A DNA stretch of 53,974 bases from SAR324 cluster bacterium (GCA_028282505.1 JANQHV010000554.1:1-53974); one strand, 5' to 3'. Shown: positions 1 to 9,347, counted from the stretch's first letter. Numbers and translations: made by a program. The notes: a model not told the origin generated them from the sequence alone.

Positions 1-2
1 TG

Positions 3-797
3 GGGGGAGATGAACTGAATGCCGGAGAATATGAATATTTTTTCTTTTTCTTTGCCGATCTCAAAAGGGCCAACCGTTTGCACGACTTGGAACAGGAAAC
101 AGACAAATGGATCCTTTATCATGATCATCCCATTTTCAAAAAAAATACTCAGGTTAGGGATGCAGGACTGAGCAAGTTAGTCGACTTTGAACAACCAGGT
201 AGATGTCTACCAGACCCACAACGAATGAAACGGTATATTAAAACGCTTAATCAGGAGTTCTTTGATTTAGAGCAATTCACTCCAATCATGGACCATCCAT
301 TTTCAAGTTATCTAAAAAACAGAACATATCAGGACATTTTTCGAGAAACGGCTCCCTGTTGTTTGCGTGCCGAAGACCGGCAGACCAATAAATTCAACCT
401 GGATAACTTTTTACCTTTTTTTGATTATCGATTGGTCGAATTCATGTTCACCATTCCAGGACAGTTAAAAATTCGTGAAGGGGTGACGAAATGGTTGTTA
501 CGGGAAGCGATGAAAGACACTTTACCTGAAGAAACCAGAACCCGTATTAAAAAAGTGGGGTGGAACGCACCAGCTCATCGATGGTTTTCTGGAAAAGGAA
601 AATCACAACTTTTGGATTTAGTGCATTCTCAATCTTTTCGCCAAAGAAAAATTTACAACGTTGAAGAAGTACTGCGATTGATTGATGAGCATGAAGAAAT
701 TGTAGCATCTGGAAAAAACGAAGACAACCACATGATGTTTTTGTGGCAATTGGTCAATTTAGAGCTATGGTTGTCCAAACTAGATAGACATAAATAA
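3..797 (+). CDS. asparagine synthase (glutamine-hydrolysing), 3' part only
   Basis: The gene enters the window already open, so the start is outside; the frame is open from base 3. The visible 264 residues are the C-terminal ATP-dependent synthetase domain. They open with a GGDEL motif, the family's conserved SGG.DELFGGY-type segment, and end with FLWQLVNLELWL, typical of the last helix. Family members are about 600-650 residues, so the glutaminase domain and the PP-loop lie to the left. The enzyme class transfers ammonia from glutamine to an adenylated carboxylate. In a glycan locus the acceptor may be a sugar acid rather than aspartate, but that is inference from neighbours. Two bases separate its stop from the next ATG, so it is probably the upstream part of the same operon. 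Confidence 0.85.
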   Translation, partial: GGDELNAGEYEYFFFFFADLKRANRLHDLEQETDKWILYHDHPIFKKNTQVRDAGLSKLVDFEQPGRCLPDPQRMKRYIKTLNQEFFDLEQFTPIMDHPFSSYLKNRTYQDIFRETAPCCLRAEDRQTNKFNLDNFLPFFDYRLVEFMFTIPGQLKIREGVTKWLLREAMKDTLPEETRTRIKKVGWNAPAHRWFSGKGKSQLLDLVHSQSFRQRKIYNVEEVLRLIDEHEEIVASGKNEDNHMMFLWQLVNLELWLSKLDRHK

Positions 798-799
798 GT

Positions 800-2317
800 A
801 TGAAGACATCTCAGCTGCATGTAGCGATTGCATTTATTTTAATTAACATCTTTTCATTTACTTATATTTTCACGTTCAGTGGTTTTTTCTTCCGAGATTA
901 TTCCATCATCTTTGACGGTGGACTCCGGATTTCTGCTGGACAAGTCCCTTACCGGGATTTTTATTTACCCATTGGCCCAATGGTTTTGTACTTACAGGCA
1001 TTTTTTAATTGGGTTATCGGAGCTGGTACAAACTCCTTGCTGCTGCATGCCAGTGTCTTAAACAGTATTGTCCTTTCCTGCTTCTTTCTATATGCTCAAA
1101 AACATATCAATCTCATTCCCGCACTTGGCCTCACATTCATTTTCCATTTTTTTTATTATGGTGCCACCGTCAATCCCTGGTACAATCACACAGCTCTTTT
1201 CTTTTATATCCTGGCTCAACTGCTGTTGTTGAATGAGTGTGAAAAAGAGTTTCGGCTTTCATGGCTAACACTGATAATGCTTGGCTTCCTTTCGACACTG
1301 AGCTTATTTTCCAAACAAGATATAGGCGCTTTAGGCATTGCTTTCATTGGTAGCCAAATCGTTTTTTTCTCGGTAAATCGCTGGAGAGATCTCATCATTT
1401 TTATTGTCACAATCGTTATATTCACCTCCCTCATCGTAGTCATTTACCAACAAGTCAGCGATTTTGGTTATTGGTTCAACTATGGACAGCCTCCTCATAG
1501 TTCAAGAATCCATCGCTTGAGCGGTCTCGTCGGGAAATACATGATTCGGGATGTGCGGTGGCATATTCTGGTGATTGTTCCTGTCTTGTTCCTCCTCCTG
1601 AAAGATTTTCGTCAAAATACCTGGATGCATCTGTATTTAACCTTGGGATTTGCCGGTTTCAGTTTGATTATCTTTCATACTTCTGGCCAATCCAGATGGA
1701 CGGCTTATTTTGCATTGCCTTTCGTAGGAGTATTCCTTATTCGACTTTTAATAGAGAATAAAAATTTCATACTTGCTGAAAAACATAAGAATACGGTGAT
1801 CTACCTGATATGTTGGATACTACTGGCCTATTGTTATCCCATTGCTTTGAAAAATATATCCCCTGTTGGTCTGAATCTCAATAAGTCGTATCACCCTTTG
1901 CAAAATAGTTCTTATCAAGGGATGCTTTTTCAATCCGAGGTTTTGGCAGGCATTGAAAAAATCAAAGCAGAGCTGCAAAACAAAAAAAGTAGTGATGATT
2001 CAGAGTGGCTACTCAACATGTCTTCTTATACTTTTCTTTACCAGGATTTTGGAGTAGTACCACCTGTAGGCACACATCTTTGGTATCATTTTGATGTGAC
2101 TACATTTGAAGAGGATTATCGTCGATTTAAAGAACGATTGCGGGAAAAACCTTTTGAATATATCTTATTGCAAGAAATGTCTTCAGGTACTCCAGAATCA
2201 GAATTTCATCAATACTTAGCATCAATTGGTTATCAATCTCTTTTCTCCGTTCCAACTCCTAAATCGGGCCGAGACAGACGATATGATCTAACCGTGTATC
2301 GATATTCGAACAAATAG
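800..2317 (+). CDS. GT-C type membrane glycosyltransferase-like protein
   Basis: A 505-residue multi-pass inner-membrane protein. After the first membrane helix comes an acidic, aromatic loop (FDGGLRISAGQVPYRDF) of the kind that opens GT-C glycosyltransferases of the GT39/ArnT/PMT type. About ten further hydrophobic segments follow, then a soluble tail from about residue 375 to the end that contains YTFLYQDFGVVPPVGTH. Such enzymes use polyprenyl-phosphate sugars and act on the periplasmic side. It starts two bases after the asparagine synthase stop and is followed 28 bases later by another GT-C protein, so it belongs to the glycan operon. The specific sugar and acceptor cannot be read from the sequence. 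Confidence 0.7.
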   Translation: MKTSQLHVAIAFILINIFSFTYIFTFSGFFFRDYSIIFDGGLRISAGQVPYRDFYLPIGPMVLYLQAFFNWVIGAGTNSLLLHASVLNSIVLSCFFLYAQKHINLIPALGLTFIFHFFYYGATVNPWYNHTALFFYILAQLLLLNECEKEFRLSWLTLIMLGFLSTLSLFSKQDIGALGIAFIGSQIVFFSVNRWRDLIIFIVTIVIFTSLIVVIYQQVSDFGYWFNYGQPPHSSRIHRLSGLVGKYMIRDVRWHILVIVPVLFLLLKDFRQNTWMHLYLTLGFAGFSLIIFHTSGQSRWTAYFALPFVGVFLIRLLIENKNFILAEKHKNTVIYLICWILLAYCYPIALKNISPVGLNLNKSYHPLQNSSYQGMLFQSEVLAGIEKIKAELQNKKSSDDSEWLLNMSSYTFLYQDFGVVPPVGTHLWYHFDVTTFEEDYRRFKERLREKPFEYILLQEMSSGTPESEFHQYLASIGYQSLFSVPTPKSGRDRRYDLTVYRYSNK

Positions 2318-2345
2318 AGGCCATTTCTTATCAAAATCCTTGCTC

Positions 2346-4511
2346 ATGCTCAGACCTCACCTTCGTATTATCACGCAACACCCTCTCTTTTGGTGGATAT
2401 TGATCCTCAAACTGATAATGGGCATATTTTTGGGAAGTACATTCATCCGGGATCTATTTGCGCCATTTGTCCATTTTACAGCCATGCATCCTTTGAGTAA
2501 TCCGTGGGATTATTTTCATGCATCTGGACACGTCAAAAACTTTCCATATCATCTAGGGCTATTGTTCCCCTTGGCCATCACTCGTACACTGCTACTATGG
2601 CTACCTGATGCAGGGTATATGGTCACCACTTTTGTGGACTTTTTTGCGATCCGTCTTGTTTATCTCGTTGCCGATTTGTTGATCTATTTGGTGTTGACTA
2701 AAATTTTTCCAAATAGGATCTATCGCATCCTTTGTATATACTGGGCCAGCCCCTTGGTGTTTTATGCGGTTTATTTTCATGGACAGGTTGATTTAGTGCC
2801 CATTTCTGTTTTAATCCTGAGCATGTATTATCTCTACCGAAACAGGCTCAATCGCGTGGCGATTCTGTGTGGCCTGGCAATTGGGATGAAAACCACGGCC
2901 ATTTTAGTTGTACCTATCTTTTTTATCTATCTTCTGAAAAATCGAGGAACCAGGAACGCCATTCAGTTTGCGAGTGTGTGTGGATTAACCAGTGCATTTT
3001 TGATCTTTCCTTTGATTGCCAGTGAAGGCTACCAAAATATGGTATTAAAGGCAGAAGAACAAAGTTGGTTGTTTAGCCTTAAATACTATCTGCCATATAC
3101 CCAGGCCCATGTACTATTTGCTCCCGCAGTACTGGCGATTATTATCATTCGATTTACCTATTTTCCAAAAATCAATTTCGACTTGATGGTACTCTATGTT
3201 GGACTTTGTCTAGGAGTGATTGTCCTCTTGACACCACCAATGCCAGGCTGGTACCTGTGGATGTATTTTTCTTTAATCTTTTTTGTCGTAAAATTACGAC
3301 ACATTGCTTTAATGAGCTGGGCCTTGCTACATCTCGCTTATGTCCTATATTTTCTGGTATTTGCACCAACAGCTGACTTGTTTGATGGCTTCCAGTTGGT
3401 CATCCCAGCTGTAGTTAATTTAGAGCATCCACTGGAATTATTAAAAGTGTGGAACTTGCCGACTTTGTTACTCAAAGACCTCTCCATTACTTTCCTGAAT
3501 GCCATGCTGGTCATTCATCTGTATTGGCTTTATAAAGCAGGAATTCACTCTAATCAGATATTTCAACCACGAAAGCAACCCTTGATCATTGGAGTTGCGG
3601 GAGACAGTGGTACCGGTAAAGATACATTTTGTCACTTAATCACAGAATTGATGGGAGATAATCGTTTTACACGAATTGATGGGGATGATTACCATAAGTG
3701 GGAACGAGGAGACGAAAATTGGAAAATTCTGACTCATTGCCATGTTCAAAGCAATAAATTACATGAACAAATGCAAGACATCAATGGCTTAGCCTTTGGA
3801 GAAACCATTGAAAAAGTCCATTATGACCACGGTACCGGGCGTTTTACGAAACGACAGAGTGTCAACCCTAATGATTTTTTATTCATTAATGGATTACATA
3901 CATTTTACCTGGAAGATCTTCGAAATCTGATCGACCTGAAAGTTTTTATGCTGCCTGATGAACAAATCCGAAGATTTTGGAAAATTCAACGTGATGTCAA
4001 AGAACGTCAGCACAGCCCACAACATGTTGATGCAGAAATAAAAAGAAGGCTTCCCGACAGTCAAAAATATATCTATTCTCAGGCCCGCTACTCTGACATT
4101 GTATTCAGTTACCAACTCATGGAACCTCTCAATGAAAAAGCAATAGAACTCGAACAATTACCCCCTATCCAATTATTGATTGAAGGTTCTAATTCTTTTT
4201 ATTGGGAAGGCATCGTCCAACGCTTGAAAGAAGAAAAAAATTTGAGCGTTGATCATGAAATGGATGATATTGCTGTCAGGCAAAAAATAACCATCTCTGG
4301 AGATATCTCTCAACAAACCCTGATAAAGCTCGCCTCAGAAACCACTCCTAATCTTCATGAATTGGTCACGGAAACAGAAGCATGGTCTTCTGGACTTAAT
4401 GGAATTGTTCAGTTAATCACCATCCTTGGCATTTCTCACAAAATGCGGCTGAAACGAGATAGAAATGAAGGGATGGGACAAATGTCAACTTTCTATTCAT
4501 TTGGAGAATAA
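2346..4511 (+). CDS. GT-C membrane domain fused to a uridine-kinase-like P-loop kinase
   Basis: A 721-residue fusion. Residues 1 to about 395 form a multi-pass membrane region with features of polyprenyl-phosphate-dependent mannosyltransferases (YFHASGHVKNFPYHLGLLFP after the first helix, then about ten hydrophobic segments). From about residue 415 there is a cytosolic P-loop kinase domain with a Walker A motif (GVAGDSGTGKDTF) and a DGDDYHKWERGD segment matching the uridine kinase/phosphoribulokinase fold. A C-terminal extension of about 100 residues is not recognised. The frame also contains a TTG at 2340, but ATG 2346 is preferred; no strong ribosome binding site separates them. The stop lies five bases before the tandem nucleotidyltransferase ATG, so the two are probably co-translated. 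The kinase could phosphorylate a sugar or nucleoside feeding that enzyme (inference). Confidence 0.7.
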   Translation: MLRPHLRIITQHPLFWWILILKLIMGIFLGSTFIRDLFAPFVHFTAMHPLSNPWDYFHASGHVKNFPYHLGLLFPLAITRTLLLWLPDAGYMVTTFVDFFAIRLVYLVADLLIYLVLTKIFPNRIYRILCIYWASPLVFYAVYFHGQVDLVPISVLILSMYYLYRNRLNRVAILCGLAIGMKTTAILVVPIFFIYLLKNRGTRNAIQFASVCGLTSAFLIFPLIASEGYQNMVLKAEEQSWLFSLKYYLPYTQAHVLFAPAVLAIIIIRFTYFPKINFDLMVLYVGLCLGVIVLLTPPMPGWYLWMYFSLIFFVVKLRHIALMSWALLHLAYVLYFLVFAPTADLFDGFQLVIPAVVNLEHPLELLKVWNLPTLLLKDLSITFLNAMLVIHLYWLYKAGIHSNQIFQPRKQPLIIGVAGDSGTGKDTFCHLITELMGDNRFTRIDGDDYHKWERGDENWKILTHCHVQSNKLHEQMQDINGLAFGETIEKVHYDHGTGRFTKRQSVNPNDFLFINGLHTFYLEDLRNLIDLKVFMLPDEQIRRFWKIQRDVKERQHSPQHVDAEIKRRLPDSQKYIYSQARYSDIVFSYQLMEPLNEKAIELEQLPPIQLLIEGSNSFYWEGIVQRLKEEKNLSVDHEMDDIAVRQKITISGDISQQTLIKLASETTPNLHELVTETEAWSSGLNGIVQLITILGISHKMRLKRDRNEGMGQMSTFYSFGE

Positions 4512-4516
4512 ATAAG

Positions 4517-6142
4517 ATGCATATCATCATCCCAATGGCAGGCATGGGAGATCGTTTTGTAAAAGCAGGATACAAAACACCCAAGCCACTGATTGAAGTA
4601 GATGGATCTCCTGTCATTTCCCATATCTTGAAACAGTTCCCTGGAGAGGAACACATTACATTTATTTGCAATTCCCTTCATATAGAGACGACCAACCTAC
4701 GAAACATTCTACAATCGCTAGCACCCTCTGCACAAATTTGTGTGATTGATCCCCATAAACAAGGCCCTATTCATACTGTTCAACAAGTTTATGATCAAAT
4801 CGATGATGAGAAAGAAGTTCTTGTCAACTATTGTGACTTTCTATGGACATGGGATTATCAAAAATTTCAACAAACGGTTGCAGAACAACAGGCCGATGGA
4901 TGTATCCCGGCTTATATTGGTTTTCACCCTCATAGCCTTGGCCCTAATTTGTATGCTTATATGAGAGTTGAAGGCAATCGAGTGCTGGAAATTAAAGAGA
5001 AACATTGTTTCACTGATAACAAAATGCAGGAATATGCTTCATCAGGCACTTATTATTTTCGCACAGGCGCTTTACTCAAACATTATTTTGACAAAACAGT
5101 TGCCGCGAATGTCCACTTCAATCAAGAATTCTATTGCAGTTCCCCATTTGACTTGATGTGTCAAGATAATCGGTTGGTCACTGTCTATGAAGTAGATTCT
5201 TTCCTACAGTGGGGGACTCCAGAAGATTTGGAGGAATACATGGGATGGTCTGATGTATTCTTCAGGAAAACAGAAAACACTGCTCCTCCTTCACACACTA
5301 CTGGAAACCTCACAACCATTGTCCCAATGGCAGGACTGGGTAAACGTTTTGCTGATGAAGGTTATACGACCCCTAAACCATTAATTCCAGTTTCAGACCG
5401 ACCCATGGTGGAACAAGTCATTCGCAGTGGTCCACCTTCTGATAAAGTAATCGTGGTCGCTCAAAAAGCACATATCACCGCCCACCCTGAACTGAAAGAA
5501 ACATTACATCAATCTCATGATTCTTTAGAAATCATAGAGCTCGAAAAATTGACAGAAGGACAGGCTTGTACATGTTTGGTTGCTGCTGAAAAAATAGATG
5601 ATCAAACACCTCTCTTTATTGCCAGTTGTGACACACAACTGATGCTGGATTATCAAGCATTTGAGAAATTGCTGCAGAATCCTGAAATAGATGCCGCAAT
5701 TATTGGATTTACTCATTATCAACCTGCAGCAAGAAATCCGCAGGCATATGGCTGGCTCTTGCTTGATGAAGACAAGGTGCAAAAAGTTTCCACCAAAAAA
5801 CCTGTCAGTGAGACTCCCTTTCACGATTATGGAGTGGTTGGAGCATTTTATTTTCGTAAAACACAATTTTTTGTTGAGGGGGTAAAATCGCTGATTGAAA
5901 AAGATCGAAGAATCAACAATGAGTTTTATGTTGATGAAACGATGAATGAGCTGATTGAAACAGGATTAAATGTGGTGATGTTTCCTGTCATTCATTATAT
6001 TCCTTGGGGAACCCCTGATGAATTAAAGACATATCTTTATTGGCAGAACTATCTTCATCAAGCCGATCACCACCCTTATTTTATGCAAAACGACCCGGAC
6101 TTCATTTCTGAACATTTCAAAGAGTTAGGAAATCGAATTTAA
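4517..6142 (+). CDS. tandem-domain sugar nucleotidyltransferase
   Basis: A 541-residue protein made of two complete NTP_transferase (glucose-1-phosphate thymidylyltransferase-like) domains. Domain 1 starts at residue 1 with IIPMAGMGDRF and TPKPLIEVDG; domain 2 starts near residue 265 with IVPMAGLGKRF and TPKPLIPVSD. Both keep the glycine-rich nucleotide loop and the PKPL lysine, and both end with a WGTP(E/D)(D/E)L segment, so neither half is obviously dead. A single-domain enzyme of this family is about 240-300 residues. The class joins a sugar phosphate to a nucleotide with release of pyrophosphate. It closes the first glycan block and follows the kinase fusion by five bases. Different substrate specificity of the two halves is possible but cannot be judged here. 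Confidence 0.8.
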   Translation: MHIIIPMAGMGDRFVKAGYKTPKPLIEVDGSPVISHILKQFPGEEHITFICNSLHIETTNLRNILQSLAPSAQICVIDPHKQGPIHTVQQVYDQIDDEKEVLVNYCDFLWTWDYQKFQQTVAEQQADGCIPAYIGFHPHSLGPNLYAYMRVEGNRVLEIKEKHCFTDNKMQEYASSGTYYFRTGALLKHYFDKTVAANVHFNQEFYCSSPFDLMCQDNRLVTVYEVDSFLQWGTPEDLEEYMGWSDVFFRKTENTAPPSHTTGNLTTIVPMAGLGKRFADEGYTTPKPLIPVSDRPMVEQVIRSGPPSDKVIVVAQKAHITAHPELKETLHQSHDSLEIIELEKLTEGQACTCLVAAEKIDDQTPLFIASCDTQLMLDYQAFEKLLQNPEIDAAIIGFTHYQPAARNPQAYGWLLLDEDKVQKVSTKKPVSETPFHDYGVVGAFYFRKTQFFVEGVKSLIEKDRRINNEFYVDETMNELIETGLNVVMFPVIHYIPWGTPDELKTYLYWQNYLHQADHHPYFMQNDPDFISEHFKELGNRI

Positions 6143-6565
6143 GATTTTTGACATAAATCTGTCAAACTCAGGAAAAAGAGGGGGATTTCATTTGAGTTTT
6201 CTTACATAATCTATGTTTACACTTGCTTAAAAAAATATCGTGATAATTTAATTTCTTTCAAGAATGACTTAGAACCCATCAGAGAATGACAAATCGTAAA
6301 AAAACGAATTCTCTAACAGGTTCTTAGTCTTCAACTCACTAATATTTGCGTTAGGCGAGTATGCAGAGAGACTCTTTCTTTTTCAAAAGATACCAAGTGG
6401 CTCACTTGGACTTTAAAAGTCGTTTTCTGGAACTAAAATCAAGAAATCAAATCAGTTTAAGTGCGACACTATCCACAAGCATCCGTCACCGGCCAAGTCA
6501 AAACATCAAGTGAAACTATCAACTTTAGTGATGAGAATTCGGCAAATTTTAAGCGATTTTTGAAC
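6143..6565. other. intergenic stretch with one inverted repeat
   Basis: No convincing gene in 423 bases between the rightward glycan block and the leftward DUF3015 gene. At 6271-6324 two arms (AGAACCCATCAGAGAAT and ATTCTCTAACAGGTTCT) pair at 13 of 17 positions around a 20-base loop. This may act as a bidirectional barrier for the convergent transcription units, but there is no clear T-tract. A 50-codon open frame at 6361-6513 has no ribosome binding site and no recognisable content. Confidence 0.5.
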
Positions 6566-7072
6566 CTAGCTCAAATGGGAGCATTGGTTCGCCAGAGCCG
6601 GCTTTTCGCGTAGCTGTTCTTTGAATTGTTGAAGAAACTGTGACACTCGCTCTGGCGATTGATCCAGCTGACCAAACAGGTCCACATAGTGCTTTTGAGC
6701 GACCTCTGCAATTTCTGTGTGCTGATCTTGAGGACACCCCAATAGCATAGCGAGTGAGTCCAAGTGGTCGCCAGAACCCATTGAAGCTTCTTCTCGAAGC
6801 TGCGCATGGATATTTTTGACATAATTCTCTTGAATCTCAATCATTGAAAAATTGCCAGAGCAATTTGATGTACCTAAAGTCGTTCCCACAGCATAAGTCG
6901 GTAATGATGTTGAGATGTTGATAATAAAATTGGCAACACCTTTGATACCACCACCTCCACCCGTGACGAGTGAGGGAACTCCACAACTAGTTGGAGCATT
7001 GGCCCAGATGTGACTTGGTACGACGATGAATCCAAGAATCGTGATGAATAACAAGAGTTTGTTTTTTTTCAT
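6566..7072 (-). CDS. probable DUF3015-family secreted protein
   Basis: A 168-residue protein with a clear N-terminal signal peptide (KKNK start, hydrophobic stretch, cleavage probably near WANA at residues 23-26). The mature part has SCGVPSLV near its start and TTLGTSNCSGN at about residues 63-73, matching the pattern of two spaced glycine/cysteine motifs in the DUF3015 family. A helical half (NYVKNIHAQLREEASMG onward) then carries another conserved LLGC. Function of the family is unknown; periplasmic location follows from the signal. A good ribosome binding site (GAGGA, about eight bases before ATG) supports the start at 7072. It stands alone, with nearly 290 bases to the sigma factor gene upstream. 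Confidence 0.6.
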   Translation of the reverse strand: MKKNKLLLFITILGFIVVPSHIWANAPTSCGVPSLVTGGGGGIKGVANFIINISTSLPTYAVGTTLGTSNCSGNFSMIEIQENYVKNIHAQLREEASMGSGDHLDSLAMLLGCPQDQHTEIAEVAQKHYVDLFGQLDQSPERVSQFLQQFKEQLREKPALANQCSHLS

Positions 7073-7358
7073 AGCTTTGTCCTCATAATGCTTTCAATTG
7101 ATACAACAGGGATAAGACTGTCTCCATCCAGTAAAGCGTTATACCCCTCTGTCTGAATAACTTCCGAACACATTTGTCTCTATTTTTTCCCTCCATGTCA
7201 ATAAATTTTTAATTTTTTCATGATCTCCTTGAAAGAACCAGAAAAAATCGAACTCCAAAAAGAAGAAATGGAGCGTTCACTGGATCACCTCGTATCCAAT
7301 TGATTATAGAATTGAATTGCAGATCAAGTGTACTCGATTCCTGAACCTCAAAAAATGA

Positions 7359-8243
7359 TTAAAGTTTTCTATTCAAAACCTCTAATTTATCAGGATTGCG
7401 GATACCGTAAATGCGTTGGATTACTTGTGCATGAATGTCCATAGTAATTGCAGTTGTTAAAGCTCCATTTTCAAGGATGAGAGCCCCTGGAGCACCATTG
7501 AACCATTGGGGAACAAATTCAACATTGATATTGTTTGCTTTATATTGTTTCCAAATGTTGATAAAAAATTTTCCAATGGATTCAGCACCTATCAGAACAT
7601 CAACAAGAGCATTCACTTTTCCACCGCCATCTGCATATAACTCAGCATTATTCGCCAATATTTCCTTAAAAAGTTCCAATTTCCCCTGTCGAGAAGCTTG
7701 AAAAAAGACCTCCAAAAATTTTTGCTGTTCTTCTGGAGTTGTCTGAAATCTAGGTTTGTCTTGGTGAATGTGTTGACGTGCTCGTTTTGCAATCTGTCGG
7801 CAGTTGGTACTAGTTTTCCCGACAATTTTTGCTATTTCGTCAAAAGAATAATCAAAAACTTCATAAAGTAGATAAACGGCCCTTTCCATGGGCGATAATT
7901 TTTCGAGTGTCATTAACAAAGCCACTGAAACGGTTTCATCAAGCTGCATTTGTGCGTACGGTTCAAGATTGGTTTCCTGCACTAAAGGTTCAGGAAGCCA
8001 TAGCCCGAAATAAGATGTCCTCTTCACTCGCACTAATCGCAATGCATTGAGGGACAGGCGACTACAGACTTTGATCAACCACGCACGTGGGTTTTGGATT
8101 GTATCTAGCTTTACGTTTTTCCACTCAAGATAGGTATCTTGTACCACATCTTGGGCTTCAGCCAAAGAACCGAGCATTCTGTAAGCGAGCCCCTCTAACG
8201 TTTGGCGATTTTGTTCAAATATTTGTGTTTTTTTCTGTTCCAT
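7359..8243 (-). CDS. ECF41-group sigma factor with C-terminal NTF2-like domain
   Basis: A 294-residue extracytoplasmic-function sigma factor of the ECF41 (SigJ-like) group. Region 2 spans about residues 10-75 (YRMLGSLAEAQDVVQDTYLEW) and region 4 about 115-165 (ERAVYLLYEVFDYSFDEIA). All three ECF41 hallmark motifs are present: WLPEP in the linker, DGGGK in the C-terminal SnoaL/NTF2-like domain, and NPDKL near the C-terminus. In this group the C-terminal domain replaces an anti-sigma factor and tunes activity. The gene lies nine bases after the azoreductase-like gene in one leftward unit, and a near-consensus ECF41 promoter stands before that unit, implying autoregulation. Confidence 0.9.
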   Translation of the reverse strand: MEQKKTQIFEQNRQTLEGLAYRMLGSLAEAQDVVQDTYLEWKNVKLDTIQNPRAWLIKVCSRLSLNALRLVRVKRTSYFGLWLPEPLVQETNLEPYAQMQLDETVSVALLMTLEKLSPMERAVYLLYEVFDYSFDEIAKIVGKTSTNCRQIAKRARQHIHQDKPRFQTTPEEQQKFLEVFFQASRQGKLELFKEILANNAELYADGGGKVNALVDVLIGAESIGKFFINIWKQYKANNINVEFVPQWFNGAPGALILENGALTTAITMDIHAQVIQRIYGIRNPDKLEVLNRKL

Positions 8244-8252
8244 GAGAATCCT

Positions 8253-9263
8253 TTAACACGGGTTGGACATCAATACAGCATAACGCCACCCTTTTGAAGT
8301 TAAACGATAAATGTGTGTATATTTTTGATATGTCGAATAAACCCCATTTCTTTCAGAGCAATTTTCCATTTCCACTTCTTGACGCCCTGTCTCCACTACA
8401 ATCGATCCACTACGTTCGATTTTTTCTGGGTATTTTTGAAACTTCACGAATGAAGCTTTCTGGAAAAGTTGCTCTTCAGCGATCTGTAACTTTTCTCGTC
8501 CCATAATGATGTCATGCCCAGGAATCATTAATTGTACATCTTCCGTGCAAACATTGGCATAGGAAGCGGCATCTCCATCAATAATTGCTTGGGTTTGTTG
8601 GGCTCTCACCAGGCCAATTTCTTTTTTTTCTTCTGCCGTAATTTCTCCAATCCATTTTGGCATTTCTGGTGTTTGGAACAGAGCATCAATCTGTCGCTGA
8701 GCTTGTTGGAAAAAACGAGAACGTTCTTTTTCCTCCAATGCAGTTCCTTCCAAAATCACTGTTTTCACAGGCTCAATTCCAATAAAATTTAGAATCGCTT
8801 GTAAGTATTCAGTTTGAAAATCCTCATTAGATCCCCCATTAGAAACTCCTCCTCTGACTGAAATGACAGCAGCTTGCTTGCCTGCTAGCAGTCCCTGATA
8901 TTGTTCATCTTTTACCTGGAATGTCAGTCCGTCACGTACTACGTAATCAAAATAAGCTTTGAGAGAAGATGGGAGAGTGAAATTATACAATGGGCTGCTG
9001 ATCAACAAATGATCCATCGATTTCAGTTCCTGAATCAACATATTGGATAATGCTGTTTCAGGGATCAGCTGGCCTCCTGACTTGTGAAAAAACTGAATCA
9101 TCTCATTCGAAATATGGGGAATTGTATCAATGGCAAGATCCCTTACCAAGACCTTTGCTTGAGGGAATTGTTTTTCCCATCTGCTTTGAAAATAGTCCGC
9201 AATATTTCGTGAATGTGAACCGTTGATTCTGGCACTTGTATTAATTCGTAATAATGTTGTCAT
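8253..9263 (-). CDS. FMN-dependent NADH:quinone/azo reductase fused to an NTF2-like domain
   Basis: A 336-residue two-domain protein. Residues 1 to about 200 match AzoR-type flavodoxin-fold reductases: RINTSARINGSHSR for FMN phosphate binding at the N-terminus, PLYNFTLPSSLKAYFDYVVR around residues 92-111, and SVRGGVSNGG. E. coli-type AzoR has about 200 residues. The extra 130 residues (from about 205; QTQAIIDGDAASYANVCTED, MGREKL) form a SnoaL/DUF4440-like NTF2 fold ending in MSNPC. ECF41 genes are usually paired with oxidoreductase-type target genes, and this is the partner here. The start at 9263 is an ATG with MTTLLRINTS, the normal AzoR beginning. Confidence 0.82.
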   Translation of the reverse strand: MTTLLRINTSARINGSHSRNIADYFQSRWEKQFPQAKVLVRDLAIDTIPHISNEMIQFFHKSGGQLIPETALSNMLIQELKSMDHLLISSPLYNFTLPSSLKAYFDYVVRDGLTFQVKDEQYQGLLAGKQAAVISVRGGVSNGGSNEDFQTEYLQAILNFIGIEPVKTVILEGTALEEKERSRFFQQAQRQIDALFQTPEMPKWIGEITAEEKKEIGLVRAQQTQAIIDGDAASYANVCTEDVQLMIPGHDIIMGREKLQIAEEQLFQKASFVKFQKYPEKIERSGSIVVETGRQEVEMENCSERNGVYSTYQKYTHIYRLTSKGWRYAVLMSNPC

Positions 9264-9320
9264 GAGATTTCCAAGATTGAAAGGTTGCTTAATATAAACT
9301 GTTTGAGGTCTTATAAGTAA

Positions 9321-9347
9321 GACACATCAATCTGTTAAAATGTGACA
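9321..9347 (-). promoter_or_regulatory. predicted ECF41 promoter of the azoreductase/sigma operon
   Basis: Read leftward, TGTCACA (9347-9341) is followed by 16 bases and TGTC (9324-9321). The published ECF41 target motif is TGTCACA, about 16 bases, CGTC, so the -35 element is exact and the -10 element differs at one base. It lies 58 bases before the ATG at 9263, a sensible leader length. This predicts that the sigma factor at 7359-8243 drives its own operon. Confidence 0.75.

Noticed and set aside
6361..6513. 50-codon open frame in the first large gap
   Set aside because: No ribosome binding site and no recognisable motif; it lies between convergent units.
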